The notes beneath the pieces are model-generated. The model was not told where the DNA came from. It did no database searches and saw only the letters and a list, made by a program, of their open reading frames with translations. 64,000 nt of DNA from UBA7359 sp964523895 (GTDB taxonomy: Bacteria > Pseudomonadota > Gammaproteobacteria > Eutrophobiales > Eutrophobiaceae), in NCBI GenBank assembly GCA_964523895.1, contig CAZGBJ010000008.1, positions 38,406 to 102,405 of the forward strand, in the 5' to 3' direction. Below are positions 34,264 to 43,671 of this stretch, piece after piece. Position 1 is the first letter of the stretch, and every line of letters begins with the position of its first letter. The position numbers and the translations under genes are program-made.

Positions 34264-35595
34264 TTATTCTGCAACTTTCTGAATAGTTTCCTTCTGCGGG
34301 GCAACTTTTTTATATGATGTAATAATTTGTAGTGCCAGTGCACGGTAGATAGGGACAGGACAAACAATGCGTGACGTCCCATGGGCAATAATTGAAGTGG
34401 CCATCAAGGCAAGCAAAACATCATGGTTATCTGTCATTTCCATAACAATGACAAACGCGGTTATTGGAGATTGAATCACTCCTGAAAAATAGGCCAACAT
34501 CCCTAATAAAATCATTGTTTCGTATGGTGCGACAGGAAGCCAATTATAAAAATTGACACCAAACCCTGCACCAGCGGTTAAAGAAGGTGAAAAAATGCCT
34601 CCTGGTACCCCACTCAAATAACTCGCAACCGTTGCAAAAACCTTTAGGAAAGGAAACCATGGATCATATTCGGATGTGCCAGAAATAATTCCAGCCGCCT
34701 CATTATAACCTGTACCGAAGGTGGCTCCGGAGGAAAAATATCCCAGCATGCTAATGGTGATACCACATATAAGTGCGACACGAGTAGGATATTTTTTTAG
34801 CATTGGCTTTAACGCTCTGCTTCCGGATATGAGTGTTTGACTGAAAAGACCACCAAACAATCCACCCAATACACCACAAACAGGAATGGCTATCCAACTT
34901 GTGTCCGTCGGTAATACCGTATACACACTGCCAAAATAAATATAGTTTCCTTGAATTGCGATTGCCGTCATCCCAGCCAGAACCACCGCTGTAAGAATAA
35001 TTCCGCTATTTTTTTCTTCAAACGAACGACTAAGTTCCTCAATGGCAAAAACAATACCAGCCAAAGGGGCATTAAATGCCGCAGCAACCCCGGCTGAACC
35101 GCCAGCGAGGATCAGACCCTTTTCAATATAATGTGGTGGAAATCGGGTGAACTTTCCCAAAGAGTACATAATTGAGGCGCCGATGTGAACTGTTGGCCCT
35201 TCACGACCTATGGATAAACCTGATAATAGTCCCAGTATCGTCATTAAAAATTTACCAACAGACACTCTTAGTGATAACAGACTTTTTCTTAAATAAAATT
35301 GCTCACTTTTTTGCATGGTAACAATAGTTTGTGGAATACCACTACCCTCAGATCCTTGGAAAAATTTATTGGTGAGCCACGAAATCAACATTAAACCAAC
35401 AGGTGGCAGGATAAATGGAATAACGCCTGAATATTCGGCTAATACATGAAAATAGTCATCCGCTTCCTCGCTGAGAATAGCCAACATCGTTGCAACCAAA
35501 CCAACAAGAATTGCGCCCGACCAAAATACCAACTGTATTCTCCAGGCAAGCCTGGATAACAGACGTTTTCGTGAGCGTTTTAAATGTTTGTGCAT
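34264..35595 (-). CDS. ClC-type chloride channel / H+-Cl- antiporter
   Basis: Integral membrane ClC family protein (443 residues, about 10 to 12 helices). Selectivity-filter motifs are GSEGSGIPQ at 81-89 (Ser85), GLSIGREGPTVHIGAS near 126-141 with gating glutamate Glu132, and GVPGGIFSPSLTAGAGFG near 326. The internal glutamate position corresponding to the proton site is in LAGIVFAIEELSRSFEE, so a Cl-/H+ exchanger mechanism is possible. No CBS domains at the C-terminus. The gene is monocistronic between a hypothetical gene and the divergent fhs gene. Confidence 0.92.
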   Translation of the reverse strand: MHKHLKRSRKRLLSRLAWRIQLVFWSGAILVGLVATMLAILSEEADDYFHVLAEYSGVIPFILPPVGLMLISWLTNKFFQGSEGSGIPQTIVTMQKSEQFYLRKSLLSLRVSVGKFLMTILGLLSGLSIGREGPTVHIGASIMYSLGKFTRFPPHYIEKGLILAGGSAGVAAAFNAPLAGIVFAIEELSRSFEEKNSGIILTAVVLAGMTAIAIQGNYIYFGSVYTVLPTDTSWIAIPVCGVLGGLFGGLFSQTLISGSRALKPMLKKYPTRVALICGITISMLGYFSSGATFGTGYNEAAGIISGTSEYDPWFPFLKVFATVASYLSGVPGGIFSPSLTAGAGFGVNFYNWLPVAPYETMILLGMLAYFSGVIQSPITAFVIVMEMTDNHDVLLALMATSIIAHGTSRIVCPVPIYRALALQIITSYKKVAPQKETIQKVAE

Positions 35596-35783
35596 GTCAA
35601 TATGATCTTATGTATGATTCTATGGTGTATGGTGTAATCATCGCTAAACCGATAGAATATAAGCTGCATGGTAGATATGAACCCATAACAATTATAATAA
35701 TAACTACTTTTATAAAAATATAATAACTTACTGTATTTTATAATATTTTACAAAAATAATATTACGCTGGAGGAAGTGCTGTC

Positions 35784-37457
35784 ATGTCTGACATCGAGAT
35801 TGCTCAACAAGCCAATAAGAAACGCATCATTGATTTAGCCAAGGATCAATATGGAATCGAAAGTGAACACCTTGAGCCTTATGGTCATTACAAGGCAAAG
35901 TTATCACTCAACTATATAGACAGCCTCAAAGATAAAGAAGATGGCAAACTAATACTGGTCACAGCCGTCAGCCCTACTCCTGCCGGTGAAGGTAAAACGA
36001 CCACTACAGTCGGTCTTGGCGATGCTTTGAATCGTATTGGCAAAAAAGCCATTATGTGTTTACGAGAACCTTCTTTGGGCCCTTGTTTCGGTATGAAAGG
36101 TGGTGCAGCGGGTGGTGGTTATTCTCAGGTTGTGCCAATGGAAGACATCAACCTGCATTTTACCGGTGACTTTCATGCTATTGGTGTTGCTCATGCCTTG
36201 TTATCGGCAATGATTGATAACCATATTAATCATGGCAATGATCTTGGCATCGACCCACGACGAATTCAATGGAAACGCGTGGTCGATATGAATGACCGGG
36301 CACTACGTAAAATTACTGTGGGTCAAGGCGGCCCTGCCAATGGCTATTTACGTGAAGACGGTTTTGATATCGTTGTTGCCTCTGAAATTATGGCCATCCT
36401 TTGTCTTGCAACCAGTCGTGCTGATCTTAAAGAACGATTAGGCCGCATTGTAATTGGTTACAAACGTGATAATAAAACCGCCATCTATGCACGCGAACTC
36501 AATGCAAACGGTTCCATGGCAGCGTTATTAAAAGATGCGATTAATCCTAATCTGGTACAAACGTTGGAAAATAATGTTGCCATTATTCATGGTGGTCCAT
36601 TTGCCAATATTGCCCATGGTTGTAATACCGTTACGGCGACCAAGACCGGTTTAAAACTTGCCGATTATGTTATTACCGAAGGCGGCTTTGGTGCTGATTT
36701 GGGTGCTGAAAAGTTCATTGATATCAAAACAAGAATGGCAGGTCTAAACCCTGCTGCGATTGTGCTAGTTGCAACCATCCGTGCAATGAAATTCCACGGT
36801 GGTGTTGCTAAGGGCGACCTCAATAATGAAAATCTTGAGGCACTGGACAAAGGCATGATTAATATGGAGCGCCATATTAAAAACATTCAGGAAGTCTATG
36901 GTCTTCCCTGTGTCGTTTGTCTCAATCACTTCACGTTGGATACCGATGCTGAAGTTGATATGCTGATGAAACGTTGCGAATCACTCGGTGTTAAAGCGGT
37001 TGTTTCAAAACATTGGGCAGATGGTGGAGCTGGTGCGGAAGATCTGGCTAAAACGGTCGCCGATGTTGTTGATAATAATCCTGGCCAACATACTTTTGTT
37101 TATGAGTCTGATGCTTCTCTGGAAGATAAAATCGAAGCGATTGCGACCAAGGTCTATGGTGCTGCAAGCGTATCCTATGATCCAAAGGTAAAGAAACAAT
37201 TAGCAGACTGGAACGAAGACTATGGTTCTTATCCAATATGTATGGCAAAGACTCAAATGTCATTTTCAACCGATCCAACTGCAATAGGTGCGCCAACGGG
37301 TCATAATGTCCATGTTACAGAAGCACGATTGGCAAATGGTGCCGGTTTCATCGTTGCCATTGCCGGCAACATGATGACCATGCCAGGACTACCAAAAGTA
37401 CCTGCAGCAGAACGTATCGATATTGACGACGACGGAAATATCAGTGGTCTGTTCTAA
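35784..37457 (+). CDS. fhs: Formate–tetrahydrofolate ligase
   Basis: ATP-dependent synthesis of 10-formyltetrahydrofolate from formate and THF, feeding C1 units to purine and methionine routes. The 557 residues include the P-loop PTPAGEGKTTTTVGLGDAL near 66, REPSLGPCFGMKGGAAGGGYSQVVPM near 94, FTGDFHAIGVAHALLSAMIDN near 122 and GGPFANIAHGCNTVTAT near 272. Start ATG at 35784 follows a GGAGG at about 12 bp. It stands alone, 188 bp from the divergent ClC gene. A long inverted repeat follows its stop. Confidence 0.97.
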   Translation: MSDIEIAQQANKKRIIDLAKDQYGIESEHLEPYGHYKAKLSLNYIDSLKDKEDGKLILVTAVSPTPAGEGKTTTTVGLGDALNRIGKKAIMCLREPSLGPCFGMKGGAAGGGYSQVVPMEDINLHFTGDFHAIGVAHALLSAMIDNHINHGNDLGIDPRRIQWKRVVDMNDRALRKITVGQGGPANGYLREDGFDIVVASEIMAILCLATSRADLKERLGRIVIGYKRDNKTAIYARELNANGSMAALLKDAINPNLVQTLENNVAIIHGGPFANIAHGCNTVTATKTGLKLADYVITEGGFGADLGAEKFIDIKTRMAGLNPAAIVLVATIRAMKFHGGVAKGDLNNENLEALDKGMINMERHIKNIQEVYGLPCVVCLNHFTLDTDAEVDMLMKRCESLGVKAVVSKHWADGGAGAEDLAKTVADVVDNNPGQHTFVYESDASLEDKIEAIATKVYGAASVSYDPKVKKQLADWNEDYGSYPICMAKTQMSFSTDPTAIGAPTGHNVHVTEARLANGAGFIVAIAGNMMTMPGLPKVPAAERIDIDDDGNISGLF

Positions 37458-37487
37458 ACATCAATATTCGTTTTAAAAGCTAAATAC

Positions 37488-37562
37488 AGCCACAGAGCTC
37501 ACAGAGTACACAGAGAAAGAATCAAGCTTATTCTCTCTGTGTACTCTGTGAGCTCTGTGGCT
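37488..37562. repeat. Long perfect inverted repeat between fhs and ycgL
   Basis: Two 29-base arms (left starts AGCCACAGAGCTCACAGAG; right ends CTCTGTGAGCTCTGTGGCT) are exact reverse complements, separated by 17 bases. Transcribed RNA would form a very stable stem. It could terminate fhs but is far longer than a normal intrinsic terminator, and the following T-tract is weak; it resembles CACAGAG-type dispersed palindromes seen in many proteobacteria. Internally it repeats the unit CACAGAG three times. Confidence 0.85.
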
Positions 37563-37603
37563 AATTAAAATGTTGGTCTTAGAAAAATACGTTTTATTTA
37601 TCC

Positions 37604-37873
37604 ATGCACAAAGTTAACTGCAAAATATATCGCTGCGCTAAACAAGACGAAATGTATCTTTATATACATGAGGACAAAACCAGTGATGATCTTCCTGAAG
37701 AATTAATCAAAATGGTAAAAGAACTTACTCATGCAATGGATCTTGAATTAACACCGGATAGAAAATTAGCTCGCGAAGATGTAGATGAAGTCATGAAAAA
37801 TCTGCAAGAAAAAGGTTACCACTTACAAATGCCGCCTGATCCATTAAGTCCTGATCTGTATCGAGGTGATTAA
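37604..37873 (+). CDS. ycgL: YcgL-domain protein
   Basis: An 89-residue protein matching the gammaproteobacterial YcgL family: KVNCKIYRCAKQDEMYLYIH at the N-terminus, the central LPEELIKMVKELTHAMDLEL, and the C-terminal LQEKGYHLQMPPD. Function is unknown in E. coli (YcgL lies near minC there). The stop overlaps the convergent MFS gene by 4 bp. The long palindrome upstream leaves only about 40 bp for a promoter. Confidence 0.9.
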   Translation: MHKVNCKIYRCAKQDEMYLYIHEDKTSDDLPEELIKMVKELTHAMDLELTPDRKLAREDVDEVMKNLQEKGYHLQMPPDPLSPDLYRGD

Positions 37874-39261
37874 GAACTTATTCTTATTTTTCCTCTTGCG
37901 ACTGAAAAATAAAGTCCCGGCAAACATAAGCATGCCGCAATGGAAAATGTTAATCGGATTGCTTTTTCCAACGCATCATAATTTGCAACATCTATTTCTA
38001 CTGGCCCAATTATCAAGGCAAACACCAAAGTGACTAATACCATACTCGTCATCTGACCAAAAATACGCATGGTTGCCATCACACCATTGGCGCTGCCCAA
38101 AGAACGCTTCTCAACCGATCCCATAATGGCATTCACATTTGGCGAGGAAAATAAACTAAAACCAAAACCAGTCATTATTAATGCACCTATCAGATAATTT
38201 AAATTTGAATCAATATTTAATTCAGAAAGCAGCAACAAACCTCCGCAACTCACTGCCATACCAATTGTCGCGAGGTAACGAGGCTCAAATTTATCTGATA
38301 AACGACCAGCTAATGGTGAAAAGATAGCCATCGTTAATGGTTGACACATCATAATCAACCCCGCTGACACTGCTGACATACCCTTCAAGTATTGTAAATA
38401 AAGACTGACTTGAACCACATTCGCAAACGTTGCCGTATAAATAATTAATGATGCCAAACAAGAAAAGGTAAATACTCGATTTGTAAAAAATAATGTCACA
38501 TCAAACATCGGATGTTTATGTACGCGTTCAAACAAAAAGAAAAAGACAAACCCAAAAAGTGAAACTACCAGTAATACTAGACTTAAGGTCGAGGGCAAAT
38601 ACGAAACAGCAATACATATTATTAATATTGATAATATATAAAGAAGCCCACCGAATAAATCAAAACTGCCACGCTCATCCGCAGACCAGTCTCCTTTGAC
38701 ATAAAATAAACCGAGCACTAAAACTATGACTGCTAAAGGAATATGCACCATAAAACTGGCGCGCCAACCAAAATCATCAATCACGTAACCACCAATCAAT
38801 GGTCCAATTGTTAAGCCTAGATAAATTGTAGAAACCGTTAAACCAATTGCACGACCACGTTTGGCTGGCGGAAATACGGAAGAAATAATGGCAACTTGAG
38901 TGGCATACAACATTGCTGCACTCATGCCTTGCAGAAAACGTGCGGCAATTAACATGCTACCACTCACTGCAAATGCAGCAATTAAAGAAGTAATAATGAC
39001 ACTACCTGTTCCAAATAAGAATATTCGTTTGCGCCCGATCATATCGGCAAGTCGACCAAAAATTAAAACAAACATAGCACTGGCCATAAGATAAGCCATA
39101 GGTATCCAGCTCAACGACACGGCATTCATTGACAAATCAATTGCAATGGATGGTAAAGCAACATTTACTGCAGATAACATTAATGGTGTCGTAAAGGCAT
39201 TCAACAACACCATCATCAAAGTAAGTCGTTGCAAAGAATGTTCAGCTTGTTGGTCTTGCAT
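37870..39261 (-). CDS. MFS drug-resistance transporter (DHA2/EmrB-like)
   Basis: A 463-residue major facilitator with about 14 predicted helices. Motif A is seen as FGRLADMIGRKRIFLFG near 68, motif C-like IYLGLTIGPLIGGYVIDDFGWRASF near 155 and the second-half equivalent LSPLAGRLSDKFEPRYLATIG near 310. The pattern IAIDLSMNAVSLSWIPMAYLMASA near residue 36 is characteristic of the DHA2 multidrug efflux family. No adjacent HlyD-type adaptor, so it probably works across the inner membrane alone. Substrate unknown. Confidence 0.88.
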   Translation of the reverse strand: MQDQQAEHSLQRLTLMMVLLNAFTTPLMLSAVNVALPSIAIDLSMNAVSLSWIPMAYLMASAMFVLIFGRLADMIGRKRIFLFGTGSVIITSLIAAFAVSGSMLIAARFLQGMSAAMLYATQVAIISSVFPPAKRGRAIGLTVSTIYLGLTIGPLIGGYVIDDFGWRASFMVHIPLAVIVLVLGLFYVKGDWSADERGSFDLFGGLLYILSILIICIAVSYLPSTLSLVLLVVSLFGFVFFFLFERVHKHPMFDVTLFFTNRVFTFSCLASLIIYTATFANVVQVSLYLQYLKGMSAVSAGLIMMCQPLTMAIFSPLAGRLSDKFEPRYLATIGMAVSCGGLLLLSELNIDSNLNYLIGALIMTGFGFSLFSSPNVNAIMGSVEKRSLGSANGVMATMRIFGQMTSMVLVTLVFALIIGPVEIDVANYDALEKAIRLTFSIAACLCLPGLYFSVARGKIRISS

Positions 39262-39374
39262 ATTTTCAGGAATAGTAATTATTTAAAATGAATTCTACAG
39301 TATAATTATAAAAAGGATGCTTCTCAGTAAATAAATATTCAAAAAATAACATATTGCTTAATCTAATAAAAAAC

Positions 39375-39704
39375 ATGAGTATTAAAACGAAAATAACAAA
39401 AGCTAAATTCTCCATTGGCGAACTGGTACACCATCGTCTTTTCGACTATCGTGGAGCAATAGTAGATGTCGATCAAAATTTTCAAGCAACAGAAGAATGG
39501 TATGAAGTCGTCGCAAAATCTCGCCCTCCGAAAAACAAACCTTGGTATCATGTATTAGTTCATGGGAGTGATCGTTCCACGTATGTTGCTGAACAAAATT
39601 TAGAGCCTGATGATGTTTTGAAACCTATCAAACATCCTATGCTGGAACACTTCTTTTCCGAGTTTGATCGTGGAAAGTATGTGCGTGTTAACCCGGATAA
39701 CTAG
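39375..39704 (+). CDS. hspQ: HspQ / hemimethylated-DNA-binding family protein
   Basis: About 109 residues from ATG 39375. Contains KAKFSIGELVHHRLFDYRGAIVDVD near 7-31, EEWYEVVAKSRPPKNKPWYHVLV near 38-60 and TYVAEQNLEPDD, the full YccV-like fold. In E. coli HspQ is a heat-shock protein that modulates Lon specificity, and the family was first described as binding hemimethylated DNA. The ATG is preferred over an upstream TTG at 39354 because the family starts close to it. Divergent from the MFS gene. Confidence 0.9.
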   Translation: MSIKTKITKAKFSIGELVHHRLFDYRGAIVDVDQNFQATEEWYEVVAKSRPPKNKPWYHVLVHGSDRSTYVAEQNLEPDDVLKPIKHPMLEHFFSEFDRGKYVRVNPDN

Positions 39705-39769
39705 CCAAGAAAACTCCGAATAAACACAAGCAATCGAACCTGGCGGGGTTGGGTTACTGAAGCGAAGCG

Positions 39770-40516
39770 CTATTTATCTAACCAGCCACCCGCTGCTTGC
39801 ACTGGTGTCATATCATTTTCTTTATTTATCCATGCTGATACTGCCATCCTTGGTGCGGTTTCAACTATATCGGGCAGTTCGGTCATGACAGCATATACAG
39901 ATTCATTTTTATATAAGGGAATCGTTTTATAACCCAATACTGTAAAATCATGTTTTAGTTCTTTATTGCGATTTTCACCTGAACGTACATCTGTTTTAAT
40001 ATCAAAACCTAATACAGCGACATTTAATATTAGTAATTCATCGGTCATATTTTCAGTCGGCTTATATTCAACATTTAAATCCATATTATTTATTTTAAGT
40101 TTTAAACGTCCCACTTCTTTATCTGAATCGACTGATAATTTTCTTAAACCAAAAAAGGAACGCCATTCCTGACCATTTAATAAAAACCCCGGTGTGTAAA
40201 CTGTCTTCAGATTCTTGGATCTGGCATAACGCCTTTGCCTGGCAGCATATTCAGGAGAAGAAAACCGATCTTCCCAGCCAATGTAATTCCAGTAGTCCAC
40301 ATGGAAAGCCACTGGAATTACTGACGTCCATAAACCCGCATGCGACTTAAGTTTACTCATCCATTTATCCGCAGGAGGACAACTACTGCAACCCTCAGAA
40401 GTATAAAGCTCAAGTAAACTCACACGACTACTGGGACTGGAGATTACAACTTCGGCCTGAACCAATGTTGCTGTAGTGAAGAGAAGAAAGACTAATATTG
40501 AAGTAGATTTAAACAT
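39770..40516 (-). CDS. DUF1223 secreted thioredoxin-like protein
   Basis: A 248-residue exported protein: signal peptide at 1-21 (FKSTSILVFLLFTTATLVQA) followed by the DUF1223 thioredoxin-like domain. The redox-like motif YTSEGCSSCPPADKW (C-x-x-C) is at about 38-52, then VIPVAFHVDYWNYIGWEDRFSSPEYAARQRRY and VYTPGFLLNGQEW, all hallmarks of the family. Presumably periplasmic; function is not established. Monocistronic, divergent from the AGCS symporter. Confidence 0.9.
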   Translation of the reverse strand: MFKSTSILVFLLFTTATLVQAEVVISSPSSRVSLLELYTSEGCSSCPPADKWMSKLKSHAGLWTSVIPVAFHVDYWNYIGWEDRFSSPEYAARQRRYARSKNLKTVYTPGFLLNGQEWRSFFGLRKLSVDSDKEVGRLKLKINNMDLNVEYKPTENMTDELLILNVAVLGFDIKTDVRSGENRNKELKHDFTVLGYKTIPLYKNESVYAVMTELPDIVETAPRMAVSAWINKENDMTPVQAAGGWLDK

Positions 40517-40617
40517 TCTGTTTAACCGTTAATTTAACAATGCCGATTTGACTAGTCTAACAGCCTAATGTTCAATACATTTTAAATCTTTCACAAAAAT
40601 AATAAGTCTATTTTAAA

Positions 40618-41949
40618 GTGCTAAGTCAATTTGAACAATTCTGGGTAGTCGTTGTTGATCTATTTTGGGGTCTGCCTCTGGTTATTTTTATTCTCGCCAG
40701 CGGAATTTACTTCTCCTACATCTCACGTTTAAAACCGCTTAATGGTTTTTTTCATGCTTTCGCTATTCTTTCCGGAAAGTATGACAGGAAAGATGCTCCA
40801 GGAGAGATATCACATTTTCAAGCCTTGACCGTTGCCCTGTCCGGCACCATCGGCATGGGGAATATTGCTGGTGTCGCTATTGCTATCAGCCTTGGTGGTG
40901 CCGGCGCCATATTCTGGATGTGGGTAGCGGGTTTGTTTGGCATGATCATTAAATTTTTTACCTGCACACTTGCTTGCCTCTATCGACAAAAAGATGAAGA
41001 TGGTATTCAGCAAGGCGGCCCCATGTATTTTATCGAGGCTGGTTTGGGCAAGAAATATAAACCACTGGCTATCCTTTTTGCCGCTGCAGGTTTAATTGGT
41101 TGCATGCCACTGTTTCAAGTCAATCAACTAGCCAGTTTGTTGCAAGATGAGCTTTCAGTAGCGCCGCTCACTACAGGTATTATTGCTCTAATATTTATCG
41201 GTACAATCATCATAGGCGACGTAAAACGCGTCGGTTCAGTAACCGCTAGAATTGTACCTTTTATGTTTTTAGCTTATGTATTAAGCAGTTTTATTGTCAT
41301 CATCATAAATTTCGATGTCGTACCAGGAATATTTGTCGATATTTTTTATTCTGCATTTGGAAAAGAAGCAATTTATGGTGGTGCTACAGGTCTGGTCTTT
41401 AAAGAAGTTCTGGTTACTGGAATCAAACGCGCTATTTTTTCTAATGAAGCCGGTGTTGGCACGGAAGTAATGGCACATGGTGCTGCTCAAACAAAAGAGC
41501 CAGTGCGCGAAGGTCTGGTCGCCATGCTTGGACCATTTATCGACACGCATATTGTTTGTACTTGTACCGCGCTGGTTATTCTTAGTTCCGGAATTAATCC
41601 AGTAGATAGCGGTGTACTCATGACGGCACAATCATTTAATCAATCATTGCCTGGTGTCGGCAACCTGATTGTTTATTTTGTTTTCACACTATTTGCGCTT
41701 TCAACCATGATTACCTATTCCTATTACAGTTTGAAATGCGCACGTTATCTGTTTGGGAAAAAAATTGGAAACAAATTTATTTTTGTTTATCTCACTATTA
41801 TTCCACTGAGTGCAATATGGACACAGGCAACCATCATTAACATTATCGATACCATGTTTGCTTTGATGATATTCCCTACTTTGTTATCAACATTGTTACT
41901 ATCCAAAAAAGTAATAGCAGAGATGCATCGCTATTTTGATAAGCTTTGA
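40618..41949 (+). CDS. Sodium:alanine/glycine symporter (AGCS family)
   Basis: A 443-residue secondary transporter with about 10 to 11 helices. AGCS signatures are HFQALTVALSGTIGMGNIAGVAIAI near 62-86 and GGPMYFIEAGLGKKYKP near 133, plus KRAIFSNEAGVGTEVMAHGAA near 273. Imports small neutral amino acids with Na+. The start is GTG at 40618 with only a weak upstream ribosome site. Its 3' end overlaps an antisense small lipoprotein frame. Confidence 0.92.
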   Translation: MLSQFEQFWVVVVDLFWGLPLVIFILASGIYFSYISRLKPLNGFFHAFAILSGKYDRKDAPGEISHFQALTVALSGTIGMGNIAGVAIAISLGGAGAIFWMWVAGLFGMIIKFFTCTLACLYRQKDEDGIQQGGPMYFIEAGLGKKYKPLAILFAAAGLIGCMPLFQVNQLASLLQDELSVAPLTTGIIALIFIGTIIIGDVKRVGSVTARIVPFMFLAYVLSSFIVIIINFDVVPGIFVDIFYSAFGKEAIYGGATGLVFKEVLVTGIKRAIFSNEAGVGTEVMAHGAAQTKEPVREGLVAMLGPFIDTHIVCTCTALVILSSGINPVDSGVLMTAQSFNQSLPGVGNLIVYFVFTLFALSTMITYSYYSLKCARYLFGKKIGNKFIFVYLTIIPLSAIWTQATIINIIDTMFALMIFPTLLSTLLLSKKVIAEMHRYFDKL

Positions 41950-42053
41950 CTCTCTTCAGTATACGCACCACCGCTGCCTTCAATACTACCTGCCAACCTA
42001 CAGCCTGAACTTAATAAAATAACAAACACTATTATTGTTAATTTATAAAACAT
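41931..42053 (-). CDS. Possible 40-residue lipoprotein downstream of asnS
   Basis: A short frame on the minus strand begins 7 bp after the asnS stop. It encodes MFYKLTIIVFVILLSSGC (a signal segment ending in a lipobox-like L-S-S-G-C) followed by 22 residues containing AGSIEGSGGAYTEE, stop at 41931. A GGAG sequence lies about 13 bp before the ATG. Small lipoproteins of this design are common; but the short mature part and the overlap with the AGCS 3' end (19 bp, antisense) mean it could also be the remains of a longer lipoprotein gene. Confidence 0.45.
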   Translation of the reverse strand: MFYKLTIIVFVILLSSGCRLAGSIEGSGGAYTEESQSLSK

Positions 42054-42060
42054 AGGTTTC

Positions 42061-43446
42061 TTAAAACTCCAAATTCTTTGGTGTTCTTGGAAAAGGAATA
42101 ACATCTCGTATATTTGATATGCCGGAGACTAACATTAATAAACGTTCAAAGCCTAAACCAAAACCGGCATGCGGTACGGTGCCGTATTTACGTGTATCTA
42201 AATACCACCAGTAATCGGCTTCATCAAAACCCATATCGTTAATTCGACATTTTAATGCATCGTAACGTTCTTCTCGTTGTGAACCGCCAATAATTTCGCC
42301 AATCGCAGGTACGAGTATGTCCATTGCTGCAACTGTTTTTTCATCATCATTCAAACGCATGTAAAACGCTTTTATATCTTTAGGATAGTCATAAACAATT
42401 ACCGGCTGTTTAAAATGTTTTTCAGTAAGAAAACGTTCATGCTCAGATTGTAGATCACTGCCCCATTTAACCGGGAATTCAAATTTCTGACTACTTTTTA
42501 GTAATAGTTCTACCGCATCCGTGTAAGGGAGACGGATGAAATCGTTATTCACAATATTTTCCAGCGTCGACATCAAATTCTTATCTACAAATTTAGCAAA
42601 TAACTCCAGATCTTCAGCACACTCTTCCACCGTATACTTAACAAGATATTGAATGAACTCCTGACCGAGCTTCATATCGTCCTGAATATCTGCAAATGCC
42701 ATTTCCGGTTCTATCATCCAGAATTCAGACATGTGACGACTGGTATTAGAATTTTCTGATCGAAAGGTTGGACCAAATGTGTATACATTACCCAGACTTA
42801 AACAAAACGTTTCAACGGACAGTTGCCCTGACACAGTTAAACTCGCTTCTTTGCCAAAAAAATCCTGTTCATAATCAACTACACTATCTTTCTTTGGAAT
42901 GTTATTTAAATCCATAGTAGTGACGCTAAACATTTCACCCGCACCTTCACAATCTGAACCAGTAATAATTGGAGTATGTATCCATTGGAAATCACGTTCA
43001 TGAAAAAACTGGTGAATGGCAAAAGATAATTTTGAACGCATACGAAAAATGGCACTGTATTTATTCGACCGTGGTCGCAAATGCGCAATCGTTCTTAAAT
43101 ACTCATCCGTATGCCGCTTCTTTTGTAATGGAAAATCATCTGGCGCAATTCCTAACACATTTACTGAAACTGCACGCACTTCCCATTTTTGCCCTTTACC
43201 CAAGGATTCAACTAATTCACCACTGACCGAAACAGCCGCACCCGTCGTCAGTTTTACAATTTCCTGATAGCCATCAATATCACTATCAACAATAACCTGA
43301 GTATTCGCCAGACATGAGCCATCGTTTAATTCTATAAATGAAAAATTCTTACTTTCTCTTAGCGTTCTGACCCAACCTTTGATTAATACTGTATCTTGTG
43401 CACTTTCTGAATTCAGTAATTCAATTATTTTTATTCGTTCTGTCAT
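42061..43446 (-). CDS. asnS: Asparaginyl-tRNA synthetase
   Basis: Class IIb synthetase charging tRNA-Asn. Residues 1-110 form the OB-fold anticodon-binding domain (VLIKGWVRTLRESKNFSFIELNDGS). The catalytic domain has motif 1 near 140, motif 2 in TFGPTFRSENSNTSRHMSEFWMIEPEMAF near 225-253 and motif 3 in GFGLGFERLLMLVSGI near 430. The 461-residue length is normal. Presence of AsnRS implies direct charging of tRNA-Asn. Transcribed alone or with the small lipoprotein frame downstream. Confidence 0.97.
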   Translation of the reverse strand: MTERIKIIELLNSESAQDTVLIKGWVRTLRESKNFSFIELNDGSCLANTQVIVDSDIDGYQEIVKLTTGAAVSVSGELVESLGKGQKWEVRAVSVNVLGIAPDDFPLQKKRHTDEYLRTIAHLRPRSNKYSAIFRMRSKLSFAIHQFFHERDFQWIHTPIITGSDCEGAGEMFSVTTMDLNNIPKKDSVVDYEQDFFGKEASLTVSGQLSVETFCLSLGNVYTFGPTFRSENSNTSRHMSEFWMIEPEMAFADIQDDMKLGQEFIQYLVKYTVEECAEDLELFAKFVDKNLMSTLENIVNNDFIRLPYTDAVELLLKSSQKFEFPVKWGSDLQSEHERFLTEKHFKQPVIVYDYPKDIKAFYMRLNDDEKTVAAMDILVPAIGEIIGGSQREERYDALKCRINDMGFDEADYWWYLDTRKYGTVPHAGFGLGFERLLMLVSGISNIRDVIPFPRTPKNLEF

Positions 43447-43671
43447 TCTCTCTATCTCTAGTTTTAAATTATTCTACAACACATATATCAATCAGATAGC
43501 TCTGATAATAATCTATTGTAGTTGCATATCAGAATGAAACTTAAGTTATTATTTTAATTGGATATTTTTATCATGCCAATATTCTGGTATTCTGATTGAT
43601 AATTCATATTAAAGTAAAAAATCAAATTTCTGTTACATTCGTACTTCAGCACTGTTATATCTGGAGGAAAC

